A stretch of 64,000 nucleotides of DNA from Fulvivirgaceae bacterium JP3-4. GTDB taxonomy: Bacteria; Bacteroidota; Bacteroidia; Cytophagales; Cyclobacteriaceae. Location of the stretch: NCBI GenBank assembly GCA_029309925.1, contig JARKND010000004.1, forward strand, positions 124,001 to 188,000, written 5' to 3'. This document shows positions 10,301-18,775 of the stretch, piece by piece (the first letter of the stretch is position 1; each line of letters starts with the position of its first letter). The notes below the pieces were generated by a model. The model did no database searches and was not told the origin of the DNA. It saw nothing but the letters and a program-made list of their open reading frames with translations. The position numbers were made by a program, and so were the translations under genes.

Positions 10301-13300
10301 TCGTGACGGTGCTTCCTTCACATATTATTTGATTTGGGCCTGCGTCTGTCGTAGGTGCATCCTGCAGCGTGATCGTCATTTGATCAATGTCTGCAGGGCA
10401 AGGTCCGGCAGGGTCGTTTGATGTGAGCGTAAGCGTTACGGTGTTTGCAATGATATCGCCCGGTCCTGGAGTGTAGGTAGCCGTGAGTGAATTTGGATTA
10501 CTGAATGATCCGTCACCTGCGGTAGTCCACGTAACAGTGGTTGTACTGCCTCCGCTTGTTCCCGCAAGCGTGATAATGCTTGTCTCACAAACGATCTGAT
10601 CGGGACCTGCATCAACTTCGGCTGCATCATTAATGGTAACGGTCATCACATCCGCGACAGCGGTACAGTTATTGGCCGGATCGTCAGTGGTGATAGTCAG
10701 ATTTACCGTTGCCGCCACGAGGTCATTTGGTCCTGGCGTATAAACAGCGTTCGGCAGCGCAGCATTATTGAATGTGCCATCACCTGAAGTTGTCCAGGTC
10801 AGGCTTGTTGCCGTACCTCCGATCGTTCCTGAAAGACTTACTGTGCTTCCCTCGCAGATAATTTGATTCGCTCCTGCATCTGCTGTAGGTGCATCCTGCA
10901 AAGTGATTGTCATCTGGTCAACATCAGCGGCACACGGTCCGGCAGGATCGTTTGAAGTGAGTGTCAACGTCACGGAGTTTGCGATCCTGTCGTTGACACC
11001 AGGCGTGTAGGTAGATGTCAGCGAATTAGCATTGCTGAATACGCCATCGCCAGCTGTTGTCCATGTCACGGTAGTTGTACTTCCACCGCTTGTTCCGGCA
11101 AGTGTTATTACACTCGTCTCACAGACCGTCTGATCCGGGCCTGCATCAACTTCCGCAGCATCGTTTATCGTGACTGTCATTACGTCCGCGACAGCGGTAC
11201 AGTTGTTAGCAGGGTCATCAGTCGTAATGGTGAGGTTAACCGTTCCTGCTGTGAGGTCATTTGGCCCGGGCGTGTAAACAGCATTTGGCAGCGCGGCATT
11301 ATTGAATGTTCCGTCACCGGAAGTGGTCCAGGTCAGGCTCGTAGCAGTTCCACCGATTGATCCCGCAAGAGTCACAGTACTTCCTTCACAAATTATTTGG
11401 TTCGCTCCAGCGTCCGCAGTTGGCGCGTCCTGCAGCGTGATGATCATCTGATCAATGTCTGCCGGGCAAGGGCCTGCTGGATCATTCGATGTGATTGTAA
11501 GTGTTACCGAGTTTGCAATAATGTCGGCTGGTCCAGGCGTGTAGGTAGACGTAAGCGAATTTGGATTGCTAAAGCTTCCGTTGCCGGAAGTGGTCCATGT
11601 GATTGTAGAAGTGCTGCCTGCACTTGTACCGGCCAGCGTAATGATGCTTGTCTCGCAGACCGTTTGATCGGGGCCTGCGTCAACTTCAGCGGCATCATTG
11701 ATGGTGACCGTCATGAAGTCTGATGTTGCATTACAATTGTTCGCGGGGTCATCGGTAGTAATGGTCAGGGTTACCGTACCGGAAGTGATATCATTTGGCC
11801 CCGGAGTGTAAATAGCGCCAGGGAGATTCGCGTTGTTAAATGTTCCGTCACCGGAAGTGGTCCACGTAAGGCTTGAAGCCGTCCCTCCGATCACTCCAGA
11901 AAGTGTCACGGTACTGCCTTCGCAGATGATCTGATTTGCACCCGCATCTGCAGTTGGCGCATCCTGGAGTGTGATTGTCATTTGATCAACATCGGCAACA
12001 CAGGGACCGGCAGGATCATTCGAAGTGAGGGTCAATGTAACCGTGTTGGCGATCAGATCATTGACGCCAGGCGTATAATTTGAAGTTAAAGAATTTGCAT
12101 TGCTGAATGCTCCGTCACCCGATGTTGTCCAGGTTACGGTTGTGGTTCCGCCACCGCTTGTGCCGGCAAGTGTTATCGGACTGGTTTCACAAACAATCTG
12201 ATCCGGCCCCGCATCGACCTCCGGAGCATCATTGATTGTCACCGTCATGACATCAGCAACCGGAAGACACGTATTTGGAGGATCGTTCGTTGTAAGTGTA
12301 AGATTAACTGTTCCTGCTGTGATATCATTCGGGCCTGGTGTATAAACAGCCCCAGGGAGCGTTGCATTGTTAAATGTTCCATCGCCAGATGTGGTCCATG
12401 TTAGACTTGTCGCAGTACCACCAATAACTCCGGCCAGCGTGACTGTGCTTCCTTCACAAATGATCTGGTCTACTCCGGCATTTGCAGTTGGCGCATCATC
12501 GAGTGTCAGTGTCACCTGATCAACATCGGAAGGGCATGGTCCGGCTGGATCATTCGAAGTGAGTGTCAGCGTTACGGTGTTCGTTGCCCGGTCATTTGCT
12601 CCTGGTGTATATGTTGATGTGAGTGAATTGGCGTTGCTGAAAGATCCATCACCTGAAGTTGTCCAGGTAACCGTGGTTGTGCTTCCTCCGCTTGTACCTG
12701 CGAGGTTTACAATGCTGGTTTCGCAGACTGTCTGATCGGGACCTGCATCAACCTCGGCCGCATCATTGATAGTGACCGTCATTACATCGGCAGCGGCAGG
12801 GCAGCTGTTTGCAGGATCATCTGTTGTGAGTGTGAGGTTAACGGTTCCCGCGGTGATATCATTCGGGCCGGGTGTGTATACAGCTCCGGGCAGTGTCGCA
12901 TTATTAAAGGAGCCATCTCCTGAGGTAGTCCAGGTAAGACTGGTGGCGCTTCCTCCTATAGATCCAGCAAGCGTAACAGTGCTGCCCTCGCATATGATCT
13001 GATCGGCACCTGCATTTGCTGTTGGAGGTGTATCGCGTGTGATGGTTACCTGGTCGGTACTTCCTGTGCACAAGCCGCCCACGTCAGTGATGCGCCATTG
13101 AAAAGTATTTGCTCCAAGAGATAAACCGGTGACAGTCGTAGTAGGACTGTTCGCGTTCGTAAATGTACCTGTTCCTGCGATGACTGTCCATGTTCCGATC
13201 TCACCCGGGCCGGCCGCGTTGGCGGCAAGCACAGCGTTATCGGCACACACGTTTTGATCAGGACCTGCGGCTGCGGTGGTTGTTACAGCAATGTTGATCA

Positions 13301-13943
13301 CCTGCGAGGCGACACAACCATTTGCATCCGTTACATTGATTGTATAAGATGCGGCATCCAGTGAGTTTACAACAATGTTGGTTGGATTGGCGTTCGGATT
13401 GCTTGGCGCAATTGGCGTTCCTGTTGTTACCCAGCTGACATTGTAAGGGATACTTCCCCCTGCTATTGTCAGGTTTATTGAACCGTCACCGACACCTGGT
13501 GTGGCATCGCAATCGGGATCTGTTGAATTGACAGTTATCGCCAGAACGTCTGGCTCGGTGATTTCAAAGTAACCAGGAGGCACAGGAACAATTGCGCGAA
13601 CACTCAGCGCACCGCATCCAACCTTAATCAAGCGAACCTCATATATACCTGGGGGAACATCGGAATACACTACACTCCGGTTAGGCTTATCTTCAAATTC
13701 GGTTGCACTCAGAAAAGGCAAGCCCGAGCCTTGATCGAACAATTGAAAATTGTATGGCTCCTGGAGGGTTGTAGCGTTATCAAGGTCAACAGTAATTGTA
13801 CCGTTATTAAGCCCGTTACAGGTGACGTTTGTGGATGCCAGCAGGTCAATGTCTGCGGGTATGGAACCGCATTGAGCGTTTACTTCATGCAGCGCACCGG
13901 TAAGGCCAAAAAATGCGAGCAGTAAAACCTTAAAAAGTTTCAT
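4350..13943 (-). CDS. Giant repeat-rich surface protein with gliding-motility-type (CHU_C) type IX sorting domain
   Basis: This is a single uninterrupted frame of 3197 residues. A signal peptide (MKLFKVLLLAFFGLTG to about residue 23, cleavage before Q24) is followed by two SprB-like segments and one PKD-like domain to about residue 300. Then come 20 tandem domains of about 89 residues (about 305-2085), alternating between type A (QIICEGSTVTLAG) and type B (QTVCETSIITLAG). Each has a WTTSGDG core, a YTPG strand and a second cysteine (NNC or GPC). Several further PKD-like modules follow (two with FxWPDPDGAGPA), then a glycine-rich linker, SprB-like repeats, and a C-terminal domain with YIPNIFTPNGDNVND and a closing GWVEIIRGQKP. 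That last domain directs export through the type IX system. The family role is adhesin or matrix protein; the partner is unknown. Its terminator is at 4246-4290. Confidence 0.95.
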   Translation of the reverse strand: MKLFKVLLLAFFGLTGALHEVNAQCGSIPADIDLLASTNVTCNGLNNGTITVDLDNATTLQEPYNFQLFDQGSGLPFLSATEFEDKPNRSVVYSDVPPGIYEVRLIKVGCGALSVRAIVPVPPGYFEITEPDVLAITVNSTDPDCDATPGVGDGSINLTIAGGSIPYNVSWVTTGTPIAPSNPNANPTNIVVNSLDAASYTINVTDANGCVASQVINIAVTTTAAAGPDQNVCADNAVLAANAAGPGEIGTWTVIAGTGTFTNANSPTTTVTGLSLGANTFQWRITDVGGLCTGSTDQVTITRDTPPTANAGADQIICEGSTVTLAGSIGGSATSLTWTTSGDGSFNNATLPGAVYTPGPNDITAGTVNLTLTTDDPANSCPAAADVMTVTINDAAEVDAGPDQTVCETSIVNLAGTSGGSTTTVTWTTSGDGSFSNANSLTSTYTPGANDRATNTVTLTLTSNDPAGPCPSDVDQVTLTLDDAPTANAGVDQIICEGSTVTLAGVIGGTATSLTWTTSGDGTFNNATLPGAVYTPGPNDITAGTVNLTLTTNDPPNTCLPVADVMTVTINDAPEVDAGPDQIVCETSPITLAGTSGGGTTTVTWTTSGDGAFSNANSLTSNYTPGVNDLIANTVTLTLTSNDPAGPCVADVDQMTITLQDAPTADAGANQIICEGSTVTLSGVIGGTASSLTWTTSGDGTFNNANLPGAIYTPGPNDITSGTVTLTITTDDPANNCNATSDFMTVTINDAAEVDAGPDQTVCETSIITLAGTSAGSTSTITWTTSGNGSFSNPNSLTSTYTPGPADIIANSVTLTITSNDPAGPCPADIDQMIITLQDAPTADAGANQIICEGSTVTLAGSIGGTATSLTWTTSGDGTFNNAALPNAVYTPGPNDLTAGTVNLTITTDDPANNCTAVADVMTVTINDAAEVDAGPDQTVCETSVITLAGTSGGSTTTVTWTTAGDGVFSNANSLTSTYTPGVNDRIANSVTLTLTSNDPAGPCAADVDQMTITLQDAPTADAGANQIICEGSTVSLSGTIGGTATSLTWTTSGDGTFNNAALPNAVYTPGPNDLVAATVNLTITTDDPANNCTAVADVMTVTINDAAEVDAGPDQIVCETSIITLAGTSGGSTTTVTWTTAGDGSFSNPNSLTATYTPGPGDIIANTVTLTLTSNDPAGPCPADIDQMTITLQDAPTTDAGPNQIICEGSTVTMAGSFAGTATSITWTTSGDGTFNDPTLVGAVYTPGPNDITAGTVNLTITTDDPANNCNAAVDLMTVTINDAAEVDAGPDQAVCETSIINLAGTSGGSTTTVTWTTSGDGVFSNANSLASTYTPGATDIATNSVTLTLTSNDPVGPCPADVDQMTITLDDPATADAGANQIICEGSTVTLAGIIGGSATTLTWTTSGDGTFDDATLAGAVYTPGANDINAGTVNLTLTTNDPANNCNAAVDVMTVTINDAADVDAGADQTICTGSVVTLAGTSGGSTTTITWTTAGDGAFSNVNSLTSTYTPGPNDIINNSVVLTLTSNDPAGPCPADVDQMTITIDDQATANAGADQIICEGSAVTLAGVIGGAATSLTWTTSGDGSFDDATLPGAIYTPGANDILAGTVNLTLTTNDPPGSCAAVSDVVTITINDAADVNAGPDQTVCESSVITLAGTSGGSTTTTAWTTSGDGTFSNAASLTSTYTPGPGDIGANTVTLTLTSNDPAGPCPADIDQMTITLEDAATANAGADQIICEGSTVTLSGLIGGAATSLTWTTSGDGTFDNVNLPGAVYTPGPNDLTAGTVNLTLTTDDPANSCNAAVDVMTVTINDAPSVDAGADQTVCETSVITLAGTMGGSTASITWTTSGDGTFSNANLLTSTYTPGAGDIAANTVTLTLTSDDPAGPCVADVDQMVITLEDAPTANAGADNTICEGNTATLAGVIGGTATTLTWSTAGDGTFDNAAIAGAQYTPGPNDILAGSVNLTLTTDDPANNCNAASDVVTITINPAAQVSAGANQTVCEAANVSLSGTMGGSASSITWTTSGDGSFDDVTSLTAVYTPGANDINAGSVTLTITTDDPAGTCTSATDNMVVTINRLPVASISGSTTNCSGQNAVLTFTLSAGTYNIVYTDGSSNFNLNNVSSGATVNVAPVVNTTYTIVSVTNTVTNCTVTAPNAKITGSAIINVLGLPDASFTGLASAYCVTDGASVLTPATPGGSFVGPGLTGNSFNPAAAGPGNHTISYVVFSGGCLNASNVAVTVHPIPAMVANQTKAICAGTNTSYRIELSPTNTPAGTVFNWPDPDGAGPASAGVNVALGASGVTHINDVLTNATTAPITVTYVVTPSIGACTGATQNVVITVNPVPSISAEAKTICSGENVGDVVFSASSLPVGTTFSWPDPDGAGPATSASNIGFTGSTIQINNVLTNATAAPIQVTYVVTPTFGSCIGAAQNITVTVNPGAIVTAGADKFTCPDGTINLTGASIGGVATTGTWSLISSPPGGDGVISNTGALANPGTVTFTASVSGDYVLRLTTDEPAGACTANQDDVVLTILDEDDPLCTGGNGGGGGGNINCTVFTVNVVETRPTCGGQDDGELRFTVTGGSPSPNYVLTLYDSVATPIFTKAVVIAPNTAYTFDELSASTNYFYQVDDGTNVCRLPYSLPLQTTVDATLDLASVTNPTCFGSATGSVVINATGSGTGQYFYSIDNLSWKPFVPGTPGQIADLPPLGTYNILVGESAGDVCHTSVEVTINSINPDINATFSITPASCAGADGAVTNIIASGGSGSGYQFSIDGINYKTDNNFTGLSGGFYSIRVRDGAGCEKIIPANVTFPGFINFSYTVIDPTCANNGNSGAIVVKVLDPGTFRLAVSQDQFNEPADADYRNYSDPFITFDNLARGTYFIYARTNSAVCPTRSEPIAMQGAYALSFEVQPTCVANDLSLTLTNITGEPGAPFEIRVYRKSTGVLVETIQRSAISATATEFLEYQQHTFLRNADDYTLQLVQTNSATNCMITSPMVDVVIPNEVFALIGPREQSYPDIANGSLEVTNISGGTTPYQVRIELDSAASFNFPQYETNFTEPDLNANNQFGKKFDNIPPGRYVVQVTDEVGCVLELTARVKMDQTVYIPNIFTPNGDNVNDLFFIRNLPADNAKLIVTSRWGKEVYSSTNYQNNWTGEGAADGVYFYQLSIGGESPITGWVEIIRGQKP
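7690..13030 (-). repeat. Ten A-B pairs of 89-residue repeats (about 534-bp period) within the giant gene
   Basis: The coding sequence holds ten copies of a two-domain unit, 178 residues or about 534 bp each. The IICEG and VCETS landmarks alternate without exception, although copies 7 and 10 of type B diverge (TICTGS and TVCEAA). The pairs nearest the middle are most alike, and those nearest the C-terminal end are most diverged. This suggests growth by duplication of the pair rather than of single domains. Confidence 0.9.
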
Positions 13944-14158
13944 CGTGGCGTTTTAAAAGTACAATCAGGTCAGGTAGCCTGTTAAACATAAAATGCTTAA
14001 CTGTTCAATTCCCCGTAAAGGATAAATAACTTCAAAAAAGGTATTGTAACCCTTTTAACCCACAATAAAGGTCTGGATTAACTGTCGGTACACCATTTCC
14101 AAAAAATTACTTACCCTATACAGGTAATATTTAGTCTAAAAAATTAAGTTTTTGGCGT

Positions 14159-14713
14159 TTAAAACTTACGTTTCAGGATCTCGCTCAACACCACCGCCTT
14201 TTTGAGCCCTTCAGGGTCCTGAAAATCTTTGGTATAGTCTTCTAACACATTGCGACTCTGTTGTTCTTCGAAGACTTTGAATTTACCGAACTGCACTTTT
14301 GTATCACTCACTTTCAAAGTTTCCTCGAGAGATGGTCTGTTAAACGCCTCACGTTTTGCTTGCTCGTAAGCTGCGTTGACTCTCTCCTCTTCCTTATACC
14401 GCTTGTTATAGCTGACCTCTTCAAGGTCTTCTGCTTCTTCTTTCAGCTCATCATCGTAATCGACATACTCCGGCTGCTGCTTTTTCGTTTCATAAGATGG
14501 CTGCGGGGGTCTTTTGGCCTCCGTTATCTCACGCAACAACTCTTCAAACGTCAGGGGTTTAGGCTTCTGTGTTGAAGGCGGTGTTGCATCATACTCGACA
14601 GGCCGGTCGGGCCGGTGGTCGGGGATGTCTTTGGGCTGATTCTCAGGCTTCTTCAGTGCCCGGGCAATTGCATATATGATCGCTATGATCACATAAATCC
14701 AAAAACTATCCAT
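14159..14713 (-). CDS. Small protein with N-terminal membrane segment and charged tail
   Basis: The protein of 184 residues starts with a single hydrophobic helix (SFWIYVIIAIIYAIARAL), followed by a proline- and glutamate-rich, probably disordered stretch (PEYVDYDDELKEEAEDLEE). It ends in a more ordered segment finishing VVLSEILKRKF, a pattern common in unnamed Bacteroidota proteins. ATG at 14711-14713 is preferred over a TTG two codons upstream because it starts directly before the membrane helix. It is expected to be an inner-membrane anchor protein with a cytoplasmic tail. It is transcribed away from smc across a 243-nt gap. The function is not recognised. Confidence 0.75.
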   Translation of the reverse strand: MDSFWIYVIIAIIYAIARALKKPENQPKDIPDHRPDRPVEYDATPPSTQKPKPLTFEELLREITEAKRPPQPSYETKKQQPEYVDYDDELKEEAEDLEEVSYNKRYKEEERVNAAYEQAKREAFNRPSLEETLKVSDTKVQFGKFKVFEEQQSRNVLEDYTKDFQDPEGLKKAVVLSEILKRKF

Positions 14714-14800
14714 AAACAAAAATAGTAAAATTATTTAAAAACGCTATTTGCCTCATTTCTATCGGTTTCGGGAAGACTTTATGAAACTGAGTTTTTTTAT

Positions 14801-14832
14801 TTTGAATTGCAGAACCCACAGGCTTATCTTTG
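14801..14832 (+). promoter_or_regulatory. Consensus promoter of smc
   Basis: TTTG at 14801-14804 is followed after 20 nt by TATCTTTG at 14825-14832, an exact fit to the Bacteroidota -33/-7 pattern. The smc start codon is about 115 nt downstream of the predicted start, leaving an unusually long leader. Confidence 0.7.
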
Positions 14833-14956
14833 CCGACTTGTCTTCAGTTATCAGCCTCTAAAAAGACGGATTTGAGAAGCTCAGTAAGGATTCTTTCCGG
14901 AGTCTTGTAAAGGCCTGTTGATAAGTACTTTTTAACCACTACAACCACTACAGAAC

Positions 14957-17900
14957 ATGCAATTAGCGAAACTGGAGATCAAAGGCTTCAAGAGTTTTGC
15001 CGACAAAGTTGTTATCAACTTTGACGAAGGGATTACCGGGATTGTAGGCCCTAACGGCTGCGGTAAATCCAATGTTGTTGATTCCATCCGATGGGTATTG
15101 GGAGAGCAGAAGACCAGCGCGCTGCGATCGGAGAAAATGGAGAACGTTATTTTTAACGGGACCAGTCAACGCTCGCCTCAGCAAATGGCCGAAGTGTCGC
15201 TCACCATTAACAATACCAAAAACATCCTCCCGACCGAGTATTCACAAATCACTATTACAAGACGACTTTACCGCTCGGGTGAAAGCGAATACTTGCTCAA
15301 TGGTGTAGTATGCCGACTCAAAGACATCACCAACCTGTTCATGGACACAGGTGTTGCTTCGAACAGCTACGCCATCATCGAACTCGGCATGGTTGATGAT
15401 CTCCTGAATGACAAAGACAACAGCCGCAGAAGTCTATTCGAGGAAGCTGCCGGCATTTCCAAGTTCAAGAAACGCAAGAAGGAAACGCTGAAGAAGCTTG
15501 AAGACACCGATGCGGATCTCGAGCGCGTTGAAGATCTTCTCTTCGAAATCGAGAAAAATATGAAGAGTCTCGAGAAGCAGGCCAAGCAGACCGAGAACTA
15601 TTACAAGATAAAAGAAGACTACAAGGAGAAAAGTATCACGCTTGCAAAAGTCGTTGTTAACAAGCAGAAGGATAAGTTCAACACGATCTCCCAGCAGATC
15701 GAAGCGGAGAACGATCGAAAGCTTGCCCTTACTTCCTCGGTTGCTGAAAAAGAGGCTGCCATCGAAAAAGCGAAGGCAGAGCTAATCCTGAAGGAGAAAA
15801 CACTTTCATCACGCCAGAAGGCAATCAATGAATTTGTTTCTAAGATCCGCGCTTACGAAAGCGAAAAGCAGATCAAGAACGAGCGGATCAAATACCTGAA
15901 CGACCGTGCAGCAGGTTTGCGCGAACAGATCGAACAGGATCGCAAGAGCAATGAACGCGCGCGTTTCAGCATCCAGAGCCTGGAGCAGGAAAAGGCAGGC
16001 GCTGAGGAAATCCTTGCGGAGATCAATGCTAAGCTTGAAACGCTCAAGCAGGATTACGAAGAGCAGAAAAAGAAAACCACTGCACTACAGGCGGAAGCAG
16101 ACACGCTTCGCCAGGTGCAGCGCGATAAGCAGGAAGAAACGTTCCAGATCAACAAGGGTGTTGAAATCCGCGAGATCCAGGTATCATCGCTGAAACAGGA
16201 ACTCGAACGCACCGCGACTGATACAAGTCAGCAAAGCGCAAGCCTTGTCGAGTTTGAAAAGAAACTCGTCATCCTCCAAGAAGAGATCAACCGCAAAACC
16301 GAAGACCTGGAAGGCCTTAAGCGCGAAGAAGACGAGAATCAACACCGTACTTCATCGCTGGAAAAAACCATTGAGATGATTCGTGAAGAAATGAATGTGA
16401 CAAGCCGAAAGCTTGACGCTCGTCAGAACGAATTCAACCTCACGAAATCGCTCGTTGAAAACCTCGAGGGCTTCCCGGAAGCGATCAAGTTCCTGAAGAA
16501 GAAGGTGGCAAAAAATGCTCCCCTCCTCTCCGATATTCTTACGACTTCAGAAGAGTATCGCGTTGCTATCGAAAACTATCTCGAGCCATACCTGAACTAT
16601 TACATTGTTGATCACGAGTCAGAAGCTTACGAGGCGATCAACATTCTCAGTGACGCATCAAAAGGTAAAGCACATTTCTTTATCCTTGATGCGTTCGAAA
16701 AATTCGAGACTTCATCAACACGGATTTACTCCAACGCTTTCCCGGCTACGCAGATCATTGAATTTGATCCCAAGTACCGCAAGCTGATGTCGTACATCCT
16801 TGATCGCGTTTATATCTATGAAGGCGATATCAAGAACATTCCTGCTTCGGATGAAAATACATTCATCACCAAAAGCGGAAAACTAACCCGCAGAAGATTC
16901 TCGATCTCTGGAGGTTCTGTCGGTCTGTTTGAAGGTAAGAAAATTGGTCGTGCAAAGAATCTCGAAAAGCTTGAGAAAGAGATTAAGGAACTCACTGCGA
17001 AACTCGATGAGATCCGCACCAGTCTGGTGGAGAAGCAAAGCGATCTTGAAAAACTTCGCAATAACAAACTTCGCTACCGCATTGAAGAGTTGCAAAACGC
17101 AATCCGCCAGGTGAATGAAGAACATGTTTCGATCCGCACCAAGCGCGAGCAGTTTGCAAGCATGCTCAGCTCTGCCGATCTCAGACGTGAAGATATCCTC
17201 GAAAAGATCGATACGCTTCTTCGCGAACTTGATGACCTGAAGCCAAAAGCACAGCAGACGCAGCACGAACTTCAGGACCAGGAGACAAAACTTTCGATCA
17301 TCACCGAGACACTCGCTGGCAACAGCGATCTGCTGGGGCAGAAATCTGCAGCGTTTAACGAGCAGAATATTTTCTTCCACCAGCAGGAGAACCGCGTGAA
17401 GAGTATCGACCAGGAAATGCGCTTCAAGCAGGAGTCGATGGATCAGAGCAGCCAGCGCATCCAGGTGAATACGGACGAGCTCAGAAAAAATGAAGACGAG
17501 ATCAAGACGATCATCGAAGGAACGCAAACCAACGATGACGAGCTTCTCGGCATGTATGAGCAGAAGGAAGAGATGGAGAAAGGCCTGAGCGAGGCTGAAA
17601 AAGAGTACTACGAGTCGCGCGGGAATATTGACGCAGTGGAAAAAGAACTGCGCGAAATTCAGCATGGCAGACAAAGCATCGACACACTTTTGATGGAATT
17701 GCAGAATTCACTGAACGAAAGCAAAATGCAGCTGAACTCAGTGAAGGAGCGTCTTTCCGTTGAGTTCAATATCGATCTCGATTCTGTAGTCGGTCAGGCA
17801 ACGCCCGAAGAAGCGGAAGCGCTGTCGAAACTTGAGGAAGATGATATCCGCAAGAGCGTAACGAAGATCCGCGAAAAGCTTGACAACATGGGTCCTATCA

Positions 17901-18493
17901 ACCCGATGGCAATGGAAGCTTACACCGAGATCAAACAACGCAACGATTTTATTCTTTCACAAAAAGAAGATCTCCTGAAAGCGAAAGAATCTTTGTTTAA
18001 CACCATTGCCGAAATCGAAGGTGTGGCAAGCGAAACGTTCATGGATGCGTTTAACAAAATCAAAGAGCACTTTATCCGCGTGTTCCGTTCGTTGTTCACA
18101 GAGGGTGATGAGTGCGATCTCAGACTTGTTGATCCTAACAATCCGCTGGACTCTGAAATTGACATTATTGCTAAACCAAAAGGCAAGCGTCCATTGACGA
18201 TCAACCAGCTTTCGGGTGGAGAGAAGACTCTGACGGCAACCGCGTTGTTGTTTTCGATGTACCTCCTTAAGCCAGCGCCTTTCTGTATTTTCGATGAGGT
18301 TGACGCACCGCTTGATGATGCAAACATTGATAAGTTCAACAACATCATCCGCAACTTCAGCAAAGACAGCCAGTTTGTGATCGTAACACACAACAAGCGC
18401 ACCATGACTTCAACTGATGTGATCTATGGTATCACAATGGTGGAAAAGGGAATTTCTCGCGTGGTTCCTGTGGATTTGAGAGAATTGGCGTAG
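14957..18493 (+). CDS. smc: Chromosome segregation protein SMC
   Basis: The 1178-residue product has the full architecture of bacterial SMC. Walker A GPNGCGKSN is at residues 31-39, followed by the Q-loop region WVLGEQ. A long coiled coil runs from about 170 to 500, then a hinge domain (about 505-680, beginning GFPEAIKFLKKKV), then the return coiled coil. The C-terminal ABC signature is LSGGEKTLTATALLF with Walker B FCIFDEVDAPLDD and a closing VTHNKRTM switch histidine. SMC dimers entrap and compact chromosomal DNA together with ScpA and ScpB, which are not in the window. The length is normal. A clear promoter lies at 14801 and a terminator at 18573, so it is probably monocistronic. Confidence 0.98.
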   Translation: MQLAKLEIKGFKSFADKVVINFDEGITGIVGPNGCGKSNVVDSIRWVLGEQKTSALRSEKMENVIFNGTSQRSPQQMAEVSLTINNTKNILPTEYSQITITRRLYRSGESEYLLNGVVCRLKDITNLFMDTGVASNSYAIIELGMVDDLLNDKDNSRRSLFEEAAGISKFKKRKKETLKKLEDTDADLERVEDLLFEIEKNMKSLEKQAKQTENYYKIKEDYKEKSITLAKVVVNKQKDKFNTISQQIEAENDRKLALTSSVAEKEAAIEKAKAELILKEKTLSSRQKAINEFVSKIRAYESEKQIKNERIKYLNDRAAGLREQIEQDRKSNERARFSIQSLEQEKAGAEEILAEINAKLETLKQDYEEQKKKTTALQAEADTLRQVQRDKQEETFQINKGVEIREIQVSSLKQELERTATDTSQQSASLVEFEKKLVILQEEINRKTEDLEGLKREEDENQHRTSSLEKTIEMIREEMNVTSRKLDARQNEFNLTKSLVENLEGFPEAIKFLKKKVAKNAPLLSDILTTSEEYRVAIENYLEPYLNYYIVDHESEAYEAINILSDASKGKAHFFILDAFEKFETSSTRIYSNAFPATQIIEFDPKYRKLMSYILDRVYIYEGDIKNIPASDENTFITKSGKLTRRRFSISGGSVGLFEGKKIGRAKNLEKLEKEIKELTAKLDEIRTSLVEKQSDLEKLRNNKLRYRIEELQNAIRQVNEEHVSIRTKREQFASMLSSADLRREDILEKIDTLLRELDDLKPKAQQTQHELQDQETKLSIITETLAGNSDLLGQKSAAFNEQNIFFHQQENRVKSIDQEMRFKQESMDQSSQRIQVNTDELRKNEDEIKTIIEGTQTNDDELLGMYEQKEEMEKGLSEAEKEYYESRGNIDAVEKELREIQHGRQSIDTLLMELQNSLNESKMQLNSVKERLSVEFNIDLDSVVGQATPEEAEALSKLEEDDIRKSVTKIREKLDNMGPINPMAMEAYTEIKQRNDFILSQKEDLLKAKESLFNTIAEIEGVASETFMDAFNKIKEHFIRVFRSLFTEGDECDLRLVDPNNPLDSEIDIIAKPKGKRPLTINQLSGGEKTLTATALLFSMYLLKPAPFCIFDEVDAPLDDANIDKFNNIIRNFSKDSQFVIVTHNKRTMTSTDVIYGITMVEKGISRVVPVDLRELA

Positions 18494-18572
18494 TGAGCAG
18501 AGCCTAACGCCATGGGTAATGGTTGATGGGCGATGGCTAATGGGTAGGATAATTATTGGACAGAGAATACTG

Positions 18573-18595
18573 AAAGCCCCGGTCGGGGCTTTTTT
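18573..18595 (+). terminator. Terminator of smc
   Basis: An AAAGCCCC / GGGGCTTT stem on a 4-nt loop is followed by a T-run, about 80 nt past the smc stop codon. The DNA between holds a low-complexity stretch of GATGGGTAATGG-like words. Confidence 0.85.
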
Positions 18596-18775
18596 CTTGA
18601 ACGCTAAATCCTCTTAAGGGGACTTAAATACACAATAATTTTAAGGGTTATAAGTTGATAAAAAGTGAGGATACCCTTCTTTACGTTACTCCTGGCTTTC
18701 CGTAGGTGAAGTTACAGCCTGACAGCTTGTTGTTATGGGGTAAATATTTATATTGAGGATGTACTTATTTGCCCT

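Noticed and set aside
7264-13002. Many plus-strand ORFs of 60-120 codons opposite the giant repeat gene
   Set aside because: They are antisense reflections of the same repeated domains, recur with the 534-bp period and have no independent protein character.
7690-13030. Regular DNA repeats resembling an array
   Set aside because: The period is about 534 bp and is wholly coding; there are no short identical repeats with unique spacers, so it is not CRISPR.
16883-17674. 263-codon minus-strand ORF inside smc
   Set aside because: It is the complement of the coiled-coil region, whose biased codons produce a false leucine/phenylalanine-rich frame.
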